Source: Jannaschia seohaensis
GTDB taxonomy: Bacteria > Pseudomonadota > Alphaproteobacteria > Rhodobacterales > Rhodobacteraceae
DNA length: 46,614 nt
Assembly (NCBI RefSeq): GCF_900116765.1
Contig: NZ_UETC01000019.1
Coordinates: 1-46,614, forward strand
Reading direction: 5' to 3'
Shown here piece by piece: positions 19,212 to 27,980 of this stretch. Under the pieces are notes generated by a model. The model did no database searches. It was not told where the DNA came from and saw nothing but the letters and a program-made list of their open reading frames with translations. Position 1 is the first letter of the stretch. The number at the start of each line of letters is the position of its first letter. The position numbers were made by a program, and so were the translations under genes.

Positions 19212-20696
19212 ATGACGGATCTCGATGCTTTTCCCCATCCGGTCTATCGCGACACGGTTCTCGCGCCGCTCTTCGAGGGGGTCAGGGCCCATTACGCGGC
19301 GGGGATGGACGCGATCAATCGGGCCCATCTGGTGATGCTGGTCGAGACCGGCATTCTGTCGCGGGCCGAGGGGGCCGCGTTGGCGGGGGCCCTCGACGCG
19401 ATCTCGGCGGAGGTGGACCCGGCGGCGCTGACCTATACGGGCGAGCACGAGGACTGGTTCTTCCTGGTGGAGGCGCAACTGAGGGAGCGACTGGGCGATC
19501 TGGGCGGGGCGCTGCACACGGCGCGGTCCCGAAACGACATGGACCACACGCTGTTCAAGATGGCGCTGCGTCCGCGCGTGGCGCGGGTGGAGGCGCAGGT
19601 GCACGACCTCGCGGGGACCATGCTCGCCAAGGCGCGGGCCGAGCGAGACACGCTGATTGTGGCCTATACCCATGGACAGCCGGCCCAGCCCTCGACCTTC
19701 GGGCATTACCTCGCCGCCGCGACGGAGGTGTTGCTCCGCGATGCGGCGCGGCTCTCGGACGCCGCAGACGGGCTCGAGCATTCTCCCATGGGCGCCGCCG
19801 CGATCACGACCTCCGGCTTTCCCATCGACCGTGCTCGCGTCGCGGAGTTGCTGGGCTTCGAGGGCGTGCTGCTCAATTCCTATGGCTGCATCGCGTCGGT
19901 CGACTATGTGACCGGGCTCTACTCCGCGATGAAGCTGCCCTTCGTGCATCTGGGCCGGCTGGTTCAGGACTTCGCTTACTGGTCCGCGTTCGAGGTGGGC
20001 CAGCTGCACCTGCCCCGCGCGTTGGTCCAGATCAGCTCGATCATGCCGCAGAAGCGCAACCCGGTGCCCATCGAGCATATGCGCCATCTGGCCGCCGTCA
20101 CCGCCGGGCGCTGCGACATGATGGTCGACACGATGCGCAACACGCCCTTCACCGACATGAACGACAGCGAAGGCGAGGTACAGCAGGCCGGCTATGCCGC
20201 CTTCGAGAGCGGGGGGAGGATGCTGGACCTGTTGGCCGCCGTGATCGCGGCCGCGCGGATCGACGGGGCCCGCGTGCGGCGCAACGCGGACGCGGCTTGC
20301 GTGACGATCACGGAACTCGCCGACACGCTGGTCCGCGACGAAGGGCTGACCTTTCGCGCGGCCCACCACGTCGCCGCCGAGACAGCACGAGCCGTGATCG
20401 CAGAGGGCGTGCCGCTGGGCGTGGGCCACGCCGCATTCGCCCGCGCGTTCGAGGCGCAGACCGGGCGCGCGACCCGGCTCGACGCAGGCGCCTTCGCCGA
20501 AGCCACCTCGCCCGAAACCTTCGTCGCGCGCCGCGATCGGCCGGGCGGGCCAGCCCCCGCCGCGCTCGATGCGGCCTTCGACAGCTATGACGAAACCCTC
20601 GCCCGATTGCGGGACCGAACCCGGTCTCGCGCCGCGCGGCACGCCGCCGCCGACCGGGCGCGCGCGGCCGCCTTCGCCGCCCTGCAGGAGACCTGA
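19212..20696 (+). CDS. Argininosuccinate-lyase-superfamily lyase (EDDS-lyase-like?)
   Basis: 494 aa enzyme of the fumarase/aspartase superfamily, which splits C-N or C-O bonds of N-substituted aspartates to give fumarate. Three conserved blocks are present: GGALHTARSRND (about 98-109), YTHGQPAQPS (152-161) and the signature SSIMPQKRNP (275-284), with the likely catalytic Ser276. The last block differs from classical ArgH (GSSLMPQKKNPD) and resembles variants such as EDDS lyase, so arginine synthesis is unlikely to be its role. It is embedded between sugar permease and sugar ATPase genes; its stop is followed directly by the ATPase ATG (no gap). Start chosen at 19212, where GATGAGGGGG provides a binding site; a longer frame to 19083 lies in the repeats. 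Confidence 0.85.
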   Translation: MTDLDAFPHPVYRDTVLAPLFEGVRAHYAAGMDAINRAHLVMLVETGILSRAEGAALAGALDAISAEVDPAALTYTGEHEDWFFLVEAQLRERLGDLGGALHTARSRNDMDHTLFKMALRPRVARVEAQVHDLAGTMLAKARAERDTLIVAYTHGQPAQPSTFGHYLAAATEVLLRDAARLSDAADGLEHSPMGAAAITTSGFPIDRARVAELLGFEGVLLNSYGCIASVDYVTGLYSAMKLPFVHLGRLVQDFAYWSAFEVGQLHLPRALVQISSIMPQKRNPVPIEHMRHLAAVTAGRCDMMVDTMRNTPFTDMNDSEGEVQQAGYAAFESGGRMLDLLAAVIAAARIDGARVRRNADAACVTITELADTLVRDEGLTFRAAHHVAAETARAVIAEGVPLGVGHAAFARAFEAQTGRATRLDAGAFAEATSPETFVARRDRPGGPAPAALDAAFDSYDETLARLRDRTRSRAARHAAADRARAAAFAALQET

Positions 20697-21743
20697 ATGG
20701 CCGAACTCGCCCTCCGTTCCCTGACCAAGGCCTATGGCCAGACCGAGGTGCTCCACGGCATTGACCTGGAGGTGGCCGACGGCGAATTCGTCGTCCTGGT
20801 CGGCCCCTCGGGCTGCGGCAAGTCCACCACCCTGCGCCTGATCGCCGGGCTGGAGGACACGACCTCGGGCGCCATCGAGATCGGCGGCCGCGACGTCGCC
20901 CGGCTGGAGCCGGCCGCCCGCGACATCGCCATGGTGTTCCAGAACTACGCGATCTATCCGCATATGACCGTGCGCAAGAATATCGGCTTCGGGCTGCGCG
21001 CCTCGAAGCTGCCCCGCGCCGACAAGAAGGAACGGATCGCCGAGGTCGCCGAGATCCTGGGGATGACCCCGCTTCTCGACCGCAAGCCCAGCCAGCTTTC
21101 GGGCGGGCAGCGGCAGCGCGTCGCCATCGGGCGAGCGATGGTGCGGGATCCGGCGGTGTTCCTCTTCGACGAGCCGCTTTCCAATCTCGACGCGCAGCTT
21201 CGGACCCAGATGCGGCTGGAGATCAAGAAGCTGCACCAGCGCGTCGGCACCACCATCGTCTTCGTCACCCATGACCAAGTCGAGGCGATGACCCTGGCCG
21301 ACCGGATCGTCATCATGAAGGACGGGCATATCCGCCAGGTCGGCACCCCGTCTGAAGTTTATCGCAACCCTGCCGATACCTTCGTCGCCCGCTTCATCGG
21401 GGCGCCGTCCATGAACCTGATCGAAGGGCGGGCCGACGGCGCACGGGTGGCGCTGGCCTCGGGCGGGGAGATCGCACTGGCGCGGGGTGGCGGCGACGTG
21501 CTGCTGGGGGTGCGGCCGGACGACCTGCACCCCGTCGAGGGACCGGCGTTGATCGAAGGCCGCGTGACCGTGCAGGAGCCTCTGGGCCCGGAAACGCTGA
21601 TCTACGTCGAGACCAGCGCGGGCGAGGTGATCGCCAAGGCCGATGGCCGCGTGCCCCCCGCCGTGGGCAGCACCGTCCGGCTGGGCGCCGCGCCCGAAGA
21701 CATCCATCTCTTCGATCGCCAGAGCGGGCTGGCTCTGGCATGA
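20697..21743 (+). CDS. Sugar ABC transporter ATP-binding protein (MalK/UgpC type)
   Basis: 348 aa. Walker [10 protein letters not shown], signature [15 protein letters not shown], Walker [13 protein letters not shown] and the H-loop VTHDQVEAM are all intact. A C-terminal TOBE-type domain (residues about 235-348) distinguishes it from peptide-type ATPases and marks it as CUT1. The gene begins at the base after the lyase stop, so the lyase is part of the transport operon. It energises the two permeases upstream. Its stop overlaps the kinase start (ATGA). Confidence 0.95.
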   Translation: MAELALRSLTKAYGQTEVLHGIDLEVADGEFVVLVGPSGCGKSTTLRLIAGLEDTTSGAIEIGGRDVARLEPAARDIAMVFQNYAIYPHMTVRKNIGFGLRASKLPRADKKERIAEVAEILGMTPLLDRKPSQLSGGQRQRVAIGRAMVRDPAVFLFDEPLSNLDAQLRTQMRLEIKKLHQRVGTTIVFVTHDQVEAMTLADRIVIMKDGHIRQVGTPSEVYRNPADTFVARFIGAPSMNLIEGRADGARVALASGGEIALARGGGDVLLGVRPDDLHPVEGPALIEGRVTVQEPLGPETLIYVETSAGEVIAKADGRVPPAVGSTVRLGAAPEDIHLFDRQSGLALA

Positions 21744-22636
21744 GTCAGGATCGGGCAGAGCGGCCGGGCGTTCTCTGCGCGGGGCGCGTCTATTGCGATC
21801 TGGTCTTCACCGGCCTGCCGCGGCTGCCCACGGCGGGAACCGAGATCTTCGCCGACGACCTGTCGCTGCATCCGGGCGGCGGCGCAGCGATCACCGCGGC
21901 CTATATCGCGGCGCTTGGCCGGCCGGCCTTTCTGGCTGCGCATCTGCCCTCCGCCCCCTTCCAGGCGCCGGTCGCGGCCGGGCTGGAGCGCTGCGGCGTC
22001 GATCTGAACCTGTCGAAGCCCTCGACGGAGCCCGGCGCCTTCCAACTGACCGTGGCGATGGCCCATGGCGGTGACCGGGCCTTCGTCACCCGCGATGTCG
22101 GACCGGCCGTGCCGACGCTCGACGCCGCGTCGCTGCGGGCTGCGCGGATCGGCCACCTTCATATCGGCGAACTGAAGACCCTGGTGGAGCGCCCGGACCT
22201 GCTGACCCTTGCCCGCGCCGCGGGGCTGAGCGTCTCGCTCGATTGCGGGTGGGACGATGCTTTGACCGCCTCGGTCGCGCCGCTGATCGAGGCCGTGGAC
22301 CTGTTCCTACCCAACGCCGAGGAGATGGCCCGGCTGACCGCACTGGGCCTCTGCCCGGCGCCCCGGGGCGCAACCGTGGTCAAGCGCGGCGCCGAGGGCT
22401 CATCGACCCCGGGCGGCCCGTGCCTGCCCCCTCCCGCCGCACGGGTCGTGGACACGACCGGCGCGGGCGATGCGTTCAACGGGGGCTTCCTCGATGCCTG
22501 GCTGTCCGGCGCGCCGCTGCTGGCCTGCCAGGAGGCGGGGAATACCTGTGGCGCGCGGGCCGTGTCCCATCCCGGCGGGACGGCGGGGGCCGAGGCGCTA
22601 CGCCGCGCCCGGGTCGAGATGGCCGCCCTGTCCTGA
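21740..22636 (+). CDS. PfkB-family carbohydrate kinase
   Basis: 298 aa ribokinase-fold kinase that phosphorylates a sugar or nucleoside. The N-terminal glycine pair is seen in [17 protein letters not shown], and the C-terminal PfkB signature is [13 protein letters not shown] with the catalytic Asp in GAGDAF (about residue 243). Overlap with the ATPase gene (ATGA) shows it is in the same operon, so it most likely phosphorylates the imported sugar or its lyase product. Substrate specificity is not readable. Confidence 0.92.
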   Translation: MSQDRAERPGVLCAGRVYCDLVFTGLPRLPTAGTEIFADDLSLHPGGGAAITAAYIAALGRPAFLAAHLPSAPFQAPVAAGLERCGVDLNLSKPSTEPGAFQLTVAMAHGGDRAFVTRDVGPAVPTLDAASLRAARIGHLHIGELKTLVERPDLLTLARAAGLSVSLDCGWDDALTASVAPLIEAVDLFLPNAEEMARLTALGLCPAPRGATVVKRGAEGSSTPGGPCLPPPAARVVDTTGAGDAFNGGFLDAWLSGAPLLACQEAGNTCGARAVSHPGGTAGAEALRRARVEMAALS

Positions 22637-22705
22637 CGCGAATTTCCTGGACGGGAGGCCGACCCCTGCTCACTATGTGACGTCGGGGAAGCCGGGGAGC
22701 GCCGC

Positions 22706-23105
22706 ATGACGAAGGATTTGCCGAATGTGCTGGCGGATTACGGCGCGGCCTGGCTCGAACCGGTGGCCGATACGCGCCGCGCTCTCCTCGATGCCTGCTG
22801 GAGCGACGAGGGCGTCTATGCCGACCCGAATTCCATGGCCGTCGGCCGCGCGGCTCTCTCGGATCTGATCGGCGGCTTTCACGCGAAAATGCCTGGCGCC
22901 CGGATCGAGCTGACCAGCGGCGCGAGCGCGCATCACGAGCGCATCCTTTTCAGCTGGCGCATGGTGACGGCCGAAGGCGCCACCGCCCTGGAGGGCGTCG
23001 ATTTCGGACGGCTGGCGCCCGATGGGCGGCTGGCCGAGATCACGGGCTTCTTCGGCCCCCCCCCCGGCGGCCTGACCGGCGCCCCAAGACGAAAGCTCAG
23101 AAAGA
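22706..23105 (+). CDS. NTF2-like (nuclear transport factor 2 family) protein, frame fused to the aldolase as sequenced
   Basis: The first 120 residues are an NTF2/SnoaL-like fold (start MTKDLPNVLADYGAAW, end ITGFFGPPP), a small cone-shaped fold with varied enzymatic or binding roles. In the given sequence the frame does not stop and runs on into the downstream aldolase, making a 387-codon frame (22706-23869). A run of ten C at 23056-23065 interrupts the expected end: with nine C the frame would read GPPPAA and stop at TGA 23073-23075, a normal NTF2 end. I regard a separate 122-aa gene as more likely than a true fusion. Product role unknown. Confidence 0.7.
23056..23065 (+). repeat. Ten-C homopolymer run at a gene junction
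   Basis: Ten consecutive C in the coding strand exactly where the NTF2-like domain should end. Deleting one C creates an immediate in-frame TGA (23073) and separates the two proteins. The run is either a sequencing/assembly error or a slippage-prone contingency tract. Confidence 0.9.
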
Positions 23106-23107
23106 CA

Positions 23108-23869
23108 ATGCCCCAGCCCATGACCCTCAAGACCCGGCTCGCGGATCCCTCGGCCCGGCTCACCATGCATATCTGCACCATCCCCTCTGCCACGGTGACG
23201 CAAGCCATCGCCGCCTCCGGCGCCGATTCCGTGGTGGTCGACATGGAGCATGGCGCCGTCGACCACGCCTCCGCCCATGCGATGATCGCGGCAACCGCCG
23301 GGACGTCATGCGCCCCGATGGTGCGCGTCGCCGAAAACGATCCGGTCCAGGTCAAGCGCGCGCTCGATCTCGGGGCCGAGGGCATCGTCTTCCCGATGGT
23401 CCGCACCGCCGAGGAGGCGCAGCGCGCCGTCGCCTCCTTGCGCTACCCGCCCCACGGGACGCGCGGCTTCGGCCCGTTCATCGCGCAATCGCGCTGGGGC
23501 ACGGGCCTTCTGGACCACCGCGAGACCGTGGACGGGTCGCTGGTCTGCTGCCTTCTGGCGGAGACGGCCGAGTCGATCGAGAATATCGAGGCGATCTGCG
23601 CCGTGCCCGGGGTCGATATGATCGTCCCCGCCCAGTTCGATCTCTCGACGGATCTCGGCATCTCGGGGCAGTTCGACCATCCCGATTTCCAGGCCGCCCT
23701 CGCCAAGGTCGAGGCGGCGGCCGGCAAGGCGGGCATCGCGCTGGGGAATGTCGCGCTGTCCAAGGCCCAAGCGGACGGCCTGTTCGCGAAAGGCTACCGC
23801 GTGGCCTGCGGCTTCGACGTGCTCTGGCTGCGGGCAGCCGCCGCAGAAGCGCAAAGCTGGACCGGGTGA
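23108..23869 (+). CDS. HpcH/HpaI-family aldolase
   Basis: 253 aa class II aldolase with the family metal site in VVVDMEHGAVDHAS (around residues 38-51), GTRGFGPF and the VPAQFDLSTDLGI segment. Family members cleave 2-keto-3-deoxy acids or 4-hydroxy-2-oxo acids to pyruvate plus an aldehyde. ATG at 23108 (MPQPMTLKTRL) is the natural start. The purine-rich stretch 5' of it (GAAAGCTCAGAAAGACA) could bind the ribosome. As the sequence stands it is in frame with the NTF2-like protein upstream. Following a sugar transporter and kinase, it may act on the sugar acid end of the pathway. Confidence 0.85.
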   Translation: MPQPMTLKTRLADPSARLTMHICTIPSATVTQAIAASGADSVVVDMEHGAVDHASAHAMIAATAGTSCAPMVRVAENDPVQVKRALDLGAEGIVFPMVRTAEEAQRAVASLRYPPHGTRGFGPFIAQSRWGTGLLDHRETVDGSLVCCLLAETAESIENIEAICAVPGVDMIVPAQFDLSTDLGISGQFDHPDFQAALAKVEAAAGKAGIALGNVALSKAQADGLFAKGYRVACGFDVLWLRAAAAEAQSWTG

Positions 23870-23973
23870 CGCGGCCACCCCGCTTGCGCCCGCCCGTCAA
23901 CCGTGATCCCTTCTCGCGCATGATGCCGGGCGCGGCGAACGACGCCCGGCCCACCGCGACACGGGAGCACCGA

Positions 23974-25539
23974 ATGCTACGCACCACAGCCCTTATCACC
24001 ATCGCCGCCATGGCCGCCGGCGCCGCCAATGCGGAGACGCTCCGCTGGGCGCGCGCGGGCGACAGCCTGACGCTGGACCCCCACGCCCAGAACGAGGGGC
24101 CGACCCACACGCTGGCGCACCAGATCTACGAGCCGCTCATCATCCGCGACACCAAGGGCGCCTTCCAGGCCGCCCTCGCCACCAACTGGGCGCCCAAGGC
24201 CGACGACCCGAACGTCTGGGTCTTCAAGCTGCGCGAAGGCGTGACCTTCCATGACGGCTCCGAGTTCACGGCGGAGGACGTGGTCTTCAGCTTCGAACGG
24301 GCGAAGTCCGAAACCTCGGCCATGAAAGAGCTGCTGACCTCGATCAACGAGATCCGCGCGGTCGACGACTATACGGTCGAGTTCGTCACCAACGGGCCGA
24401 ACCCGATCCTGCCCAACAACTTCACCAACCTGTTCATCATGGACAAGGGCTGGACCGAAGAGAACGGCGTCACCGAAGTGCAGGACATCGCCAATGGCGA
24501 GACCACCTTCGCCGCCACCAACGTGAACGGCACCGGCCCCTACACGCTGGTCAGCCGCGAGCCCGACGTGCGCACCGTGCTGGAGCAGAACCCCGACTAC
24601 TGGGGCATCGAGGAATTCCCGCTGGAAGTGACCCGGATCGAATACACCCCGATCCAGAACGCCGCGACCCGCGTTGCCGCGCTGCTCTCGGGCGAGGTCG
24701 ACTTCATCCAGGACGTGCCGGTGCAGGATCTGGGCCGCGTGGCCGAGACCGAGGGGCTGGTCGTCAAGACCGCGCCGCAGAACCGGACGATCTTCTTCGG
24801 AATGGACCAGGGCTCCGAGAACCTGCGCTCGACCGAGGGCAACCCCTTCGCCTCCGCCCAGGTCCGTGAAGCGATGAACATGGCGATCAACCGCGACGCC
24901 ATCCAGCGCGTCGTGATGCGCGGCCAGTCGGCGCCGACCGGCGTCATCATGCCCCCCTTCGTCAACGGCTGGACGCCCGAGCTCGACACCGTGCCCGAGG
25001 TCGATACGGAGGCCGCCAAGGCGCTGATGGCCGAGGCCGGCTATGCCGAAGGCTTCTCGGTGCAGCTCGACTGCCCCAACGACCGCTACGTCAACGACGA
25101 GGCGATCTGCCAGGCCGTCGTCGGCATGCTGGGCCAGATCGGCATCGACGTGAACCTTAACGCCCAGTCCAAGGCGCTGCACTTCCCGCTGATCCAGAAC
25201 GGCACGACCGACTTCTACATGCTGGGCTGGGGCGTCCCGACCTACGACTCGGAATACATCTTCAACTTCCTGGTCCACACCAAGGACAGCGAGCGCGGCT
25301 CCTGGAACCCGACCGGGTTCTCGAACGCCGAGGTCGACGCGAAGATCGAGTCGCTGGCCTCCGAGACCGATCTGGACGTCCGTAACCAGACCATCGCGGA
25401 GATCTGGGAGGTCGTGAACGGCGAGACCCTGTATCTGCCGATCCACCACCAAGTGCTGAACTGGGGCATGACCGAGGCCGTCGGCATCGAGGTCTCGCCC
25501 GAGGACGATCCGAAGTTCAAGTTCTTCGAGATGAACTGA
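23974..25539 (+). CDS. ABC transporter substrate-binding protein, family 5 (orphan)
   Basis: 521 aa periplasmic binding protein of the peptide/opine/nickel class. Signal peptide MLRTTALITIAAMAAGAANA, then ETLRWARAGDSLTLDPH, the standard mature start. Family-5 landmarks include LREGVTFHDGSEFTAEDV, NGTGPYTL and VREAMNMAINRDAI. It lacks its own permeases: the next genes are the RimB-RimK cluster. It is clearly related to the second family-5 protein at 30688 (shared TNTNGTGPY-like, CPNDRY, PVQD motifs), so it may use that operon's permeases or be a relic of a duplication. The start is at 23974 although the open frame begins at 23308. Confidence 0.93.
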   Translation: MLRTTALITIAAMAAGAANAETLRWARAGDSLTLDPHAQNEGPTHTLAHQIYEPLIIRDTKGAFQAALATNWAPKADDPNVWVFKLREGVTFHDGSEFTAEDVVFSFERAKSETSAMKELLTSINEIRAVDDYTVEFVTNGPNPILPNNFTNLFIMDKGWTEENGVTEVQDIANGETTFAATNVNGTGPYTLVSREPDVRTVLEQNPDYWGIEEFPLEVTRIEYTPIQNAATRVAALLSGEVDFIQDVPVQDLGRVAETEGLVVKTAPQNRTIFFGMDQGSENLRSTEGNPFASAQVREAMNMAINRDAIQRVVMRGQSAPTGVIMPPFVNGWTPELDTVPEVDTEAAKALMAEAGYAEGFSVQLDCPNDRYVNDEAICQAVVGMLGQIGIDVNLNAQSKALHFPLIQNGTTDFYMLGWGVPTYDSEYIFNFLVHTKDSERGSWNPTGFSNAEVDAKIESLASETDLDVRNQTIAEIWEVVNGETLYLPIHHQVLNWGMTEAVGIEVSPEDDPKFKFFEMN

Positions 25540-25543
25540 CGCC

Positions 25544-26038
25544 ATGCGTCGCCTTCGGCCCCCCCTCGCGGGGGGGCCTTCCAACACGACGGGTTTGCTC
25601 GTCATCGGCTGGCAGGAACGGATCGACCTGCCGCAACTGGGCCTGACCCGGCTCCATGCCAAGATCGACACCGGCGCGCGGACATCGGCGCTGCATGCCG
25701 ACGAAATTAACAGCTTCGACAAGGACGGAGAGACCTGGGTCCGGTTTCACACCCGGTTCGACGACGACGCGCGCGACCTCGATGTCGAATGGCCCGTGCT
25801 GGAGCGCCGCGAGGTCAAGAACACCGGCGGCGTCCCCGAAGAGCGGATCGTGATCCGCACCCGCTTTCGCATCGCGGGCCGCGCCTGGCCGATCGACCTG
25901 TCGCTCACCGACCGCGGAGACATGCGCTTCCGCATGATCGTGGGCCGCACGGCTTTGCGCGGCCATTCCATCGTCGTCCATCCCGGGCGCCGCAATCTTG
26001 CCGGGCCACCCGACCGCCCGAAGGAAATCGACTCATGA
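25544..26038 (+). CDS. rimB: RimB-like retropepsin-fold protease (Zn_protease, PF05618 type)
   Basis: 164 aa as an ATG-started frame. The retropepsin-like signature [13 protein letters not shown] (about 41-53) carries the catalytic Asp-Thr-Gly. The second half has [19 protein letters not shown] and [11 protein letters not shown], the fold's usual second sheet. This family was named an ATP-dependent zinc protease but is a retropepsin-like protease; in Pseudomonas RimB works with RimK in ribosomal protein S6 glutamylation. The first 17 codons overlap a GC hairpin and are low-complexity, so the real start may be TTG at 25595. Four-base overlap (ATGA) with rimK. Confidence 0.88.
   Translation: MRRLRPPLAGGPSNTTGLLVIGWQERIDLPQLGLTRLHAKIDTGARTSALHADEINSFDKDGETWVRFHTRFDDDARDLDVEWPVLERREVKNTGGVPEERIVIRTRFRIAGRAWPIDLSLTDRGDMRFRMIVGRTALRGHSIVVHPGRRNLAGPPDRPKEIDS
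25557..25578. terminator. GC-only hairpin after the orphan binding protein
   Basis: GGCCCCCCC and GGGGGGGCC form a perfect 9-base stem with a TCGC loop. It sits 17 bases after the stop of the binding-protein gene and lies within the first codons of the retropepsin gene if that gene starts at 25544. No T run follows. Confidence 0.5.
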
Positions 26039-26940
26039 AGATCGCAATGCTGGCCCGCAACCCGACCCTCTACTCGCATAAGCGCCTCAAGGAGGCGGCG
26101 GAGGCACGCGGGCACGAGCTGCGCATCGTCAACACGTTGCGCTGCTACATGAACATCGCCTCGCGCCGCCCCGAGATCTACTATGACGGAGAAAAGTTGA
26201 CCGGCTTCGATGCCGTGATCCCGCGGATCGGCGCCTCGGTCACGTTCTACGGCCTGGCCGTGCTGCGCCAGTTCGAGATGATGGGCGTCTATCCCCTGAA
26301 CGAGAGCGTCGCCATCGGCCGCTCGCGGGACAAGCTGCGTTCGATGCAGCTGCTCGCGCGGGACGGGATCGGCCTGCCGGTGACGACCTTCGCCCATGAC
26401 CCTAAGCAGACCGAGGAGGTGCTGAAGCTCGCCGGGGGCGCGCCACTGGTGGTGAAGCTGCTGGAGGGCACGCAGGGGCTGGGGGTCGTGCTGGCTGACA
26501 CGGACCGCTCCGCCAAGTCGGTGATCGAGGCGTTCCGCGCGACGGGCACCAACATCCTGATCCAGGAATTCATCAAGGAGGCGGGCGGCACCGACATCCG
26601 CGCCCTGGTCATCGGCGGCAAGGTCGTCGCGGCCATGAAGCGAACCGGCGCCGAGGGGGAGTTCCGGTCAAACCTGCATCGTGGCGGCTCGGCCCGAGTG
26701 ATCAAGCTCACGCCCGAGGAACGCTCGACCGCCGTTCGGGCGGCCAAGTGCATGGGCCTCGCCGTCTGCGGCGTCGACATGCTGCGCGCCAATCACGGCG
26801 CGGTGGTGATGGAGGTGAACTCCTCCCCCGGGCTTGAGGGCGTGGAAAAGGCCACGGGCATCGACATCGCCGGCAAGATCATCGAGCATCTGGAGAAAGC
26901 CGCCAAGCCCCACGCGACGCGAACCAAGGGCAAGGGGTGA
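26035..26940 (+). CDS. rimK: RimK, ATP-grasp ribosomal S6 glutamate ligase family
   Basis: 301 aa, the family's normal length. N-terminal pre-ATP-grasp region, then the ATP-grasp fold with [13 protein letters not shown] (nucleotide-binding loop), [17 protein letters not shown] and [10 protein letters not shown] (metal-binding end). RimK adds glutamates to the C-terminus of ribosomal protein S6; other family members ligate different amino acids. Start is ATG at 26035 overlapping the rimB stop, and the stop overlaps the GTG start of the next gene. That tight coupling with a protease and a deacylase-like enzyme suggests a common modification cycle. Confidence 0.93.
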   Translation: MKIAMLARNPTLYSHKRLKEAAEARGHELRIVNTLRCYMNIASRRPEIYYDGEKLTGFDAVIPRIGASVTFYGLAVLRQFEMMGVYPLNESVAIGRSRDKLRSMQLLARDGIGLPVTTFAHDPKQTEEVLKLAGGAPLVVKLLEGTQGLGVVLADTDRSAKSVIEAFRATGTNILIQEFIKEAGGTDIRALVIGGKVVAAMKRTGAEGEFRSNLHRGGSARVIKLTPEERSTAVRAAKCMGLAVCGVDMLRANHGAVVMEVNSSPGLEGVEKATGIDIAGKIIEHLEKAAKPHATRTKGKG

Positions 26941-27980
26941 CCAAGCGCGCCGCCTTCGTGTTGGACGGGCAGTCGGTCGCCCCCGGCACGCGGGCGGTCA
27001 TCGACCTGCCCGTCAGCCACCTGTCCGACCACACGCCGGTCACGATGTCGGTGCAGGTCGTCCACGGCAAACGCCCCGGGCCCACCGCCTTCGTCAGCGC
27101 CGGCATTCACGGCGACGAGGTGATCGGGGTCGAGATCGTGCGCCGCCTGGTGCGGGTGCCCGCCCTCAGGACGGTGCGGGGCACACTGCTGGTCGTGCCG
27201 GTGGTCAACGCCTTCGGCTTCATGAACCACTCGCGCTACCTGCCCGACCGGCGCGACCTCAACCGCTCCTTTCCGGGGACCAAGGGCGGCTCCCTCGCCT
27301 CGCGGCTGGCGAATCTGTTCCTGACCGAGATCGTGGCGCGCGCGGATTTCGGAATCGACCTGCATTCCGCCGCGATCCACCGCACCAACCTGCCGCAGAC
27401 CCGCGTCTCGCCCGAGACGCCCGAGATGCTGGACATGGCCCGCGTCTTCGGCGCCCCCGTGATCCTGCAATCCCCCCTGCGGGAGGGCAGCCTGCGCCAC
27501 GCCGCCAAGGAAATCGGGCGCGACGTGCTGCTCTACGAGGCAGGCGAGGGGCTGCGCTTCGACGAGTATTGCGTGCGCGCGGGCCTGTCGGGAATCCTCC
27601 GGGTGCTGCGCTACAAGGGGCTGATCGGCGGGCGCGGGATCATGGCGGCCAAGGCGGCGCCACAGTTCTGCACCATGTCGAAATGGCTGCGCGCGCCGGT
27701 GGGCGGGCTGCTCCGGACCTTCCGCGCAGATGGGGACGTGGTCGCCGCGGGCACGATCCTGGGCGCGGTCGCCGATCCGTTCGGCCGCTCCGAGCGCGAG
27801 ATCGCCGCGCCCTTCGACGGGCTGATCGTCGGACGCGCGGTCATGCCCGTCGTCAATGAGGGGGATGCCGTCTTCCATCTCGCGCGGGTCGACTCGGTGG
27901 AACGGGCGGAGTCGACCCTCGACGACCTCGCCGACCAGATCGCGGGCGACCCTCTCTTCGACGAGGACGAGATCATCTGA
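26937..27980 (+). CDS. Succinylglutamate desuccinylase/aspartoacylase family zinc hydrolase
   Basis: 347 aa with GTG start. The zinc ligands of the M14-like fold are present: His58 and Glu61 in GIHGDEVIG, and His143 in [10 protein letters not shown]; a glutamate in [13 protein letters not shown] (about 204) is the likely catalytic base. C-terminal beta domain follows. Known relatives hydrolyse N-acyl amino acids (succinylglutamate, N-acetylaspartate) or act as carboxypeptidases on amino-acid chains. Placed immediately after rimK with a 4-base overlap, it may remove added glutamates or hydrolyse the donor; this is inference. Not AstE itself, since no arginine succinyltransferase genes are nearby. 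Confidence 0.88.
   Translation: MTKRAAFVLDGQSVAPGTRAVIDLPVSHLSDHTPVTMSVQVVHGKRPGPTAFVSAGIHGDEVIGVEIVRRLVRVPALRTVRGTLLVVPVVNAFGFMNHSRYLPDRRDLNRSFPGTKGGSLASRLANLFLTEIVARADFGIDLHSAAIHRTNLPQTRVSPETPEMLDMARVFGAPVILQSPLREGSLRHAAKEIGRDVLLYEAGEGLRFDEYCVRAGLSGILRVLRYKGLIGGRGIMAAKAAPQFCTMSKWLRAPVGGLLRTFRADGDVVAAGTILGAVADPFGRSEREIAAPFDGLIVGRAVMPVVNEGDAVFHLARVDSVERAESTLDDLADQIAGDPLFDEDEII

Noticed and set aside
19212-20696. Identification as ArgH of arginine biosynthesis
   Set aside because: Signature differs (PQKRNP rather than PQKKNPD) and the gene sits inside a sugar transport operon. Not fully excluded without a tree.
18933-21707. Long minus-strand open frame (about 924 codons) opposite the lyase and ATPase
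   Set aside because: High-GC antisense shadow; translation is Arg/Gly/His-rich with no domain, while both plus-strand genes show clear family motifs.
26937-27980. Identification as AstE of arginine succinyltransferase pathway
   Set aside because: No other ast genes are near, and the neighbours are rimB and rimK.
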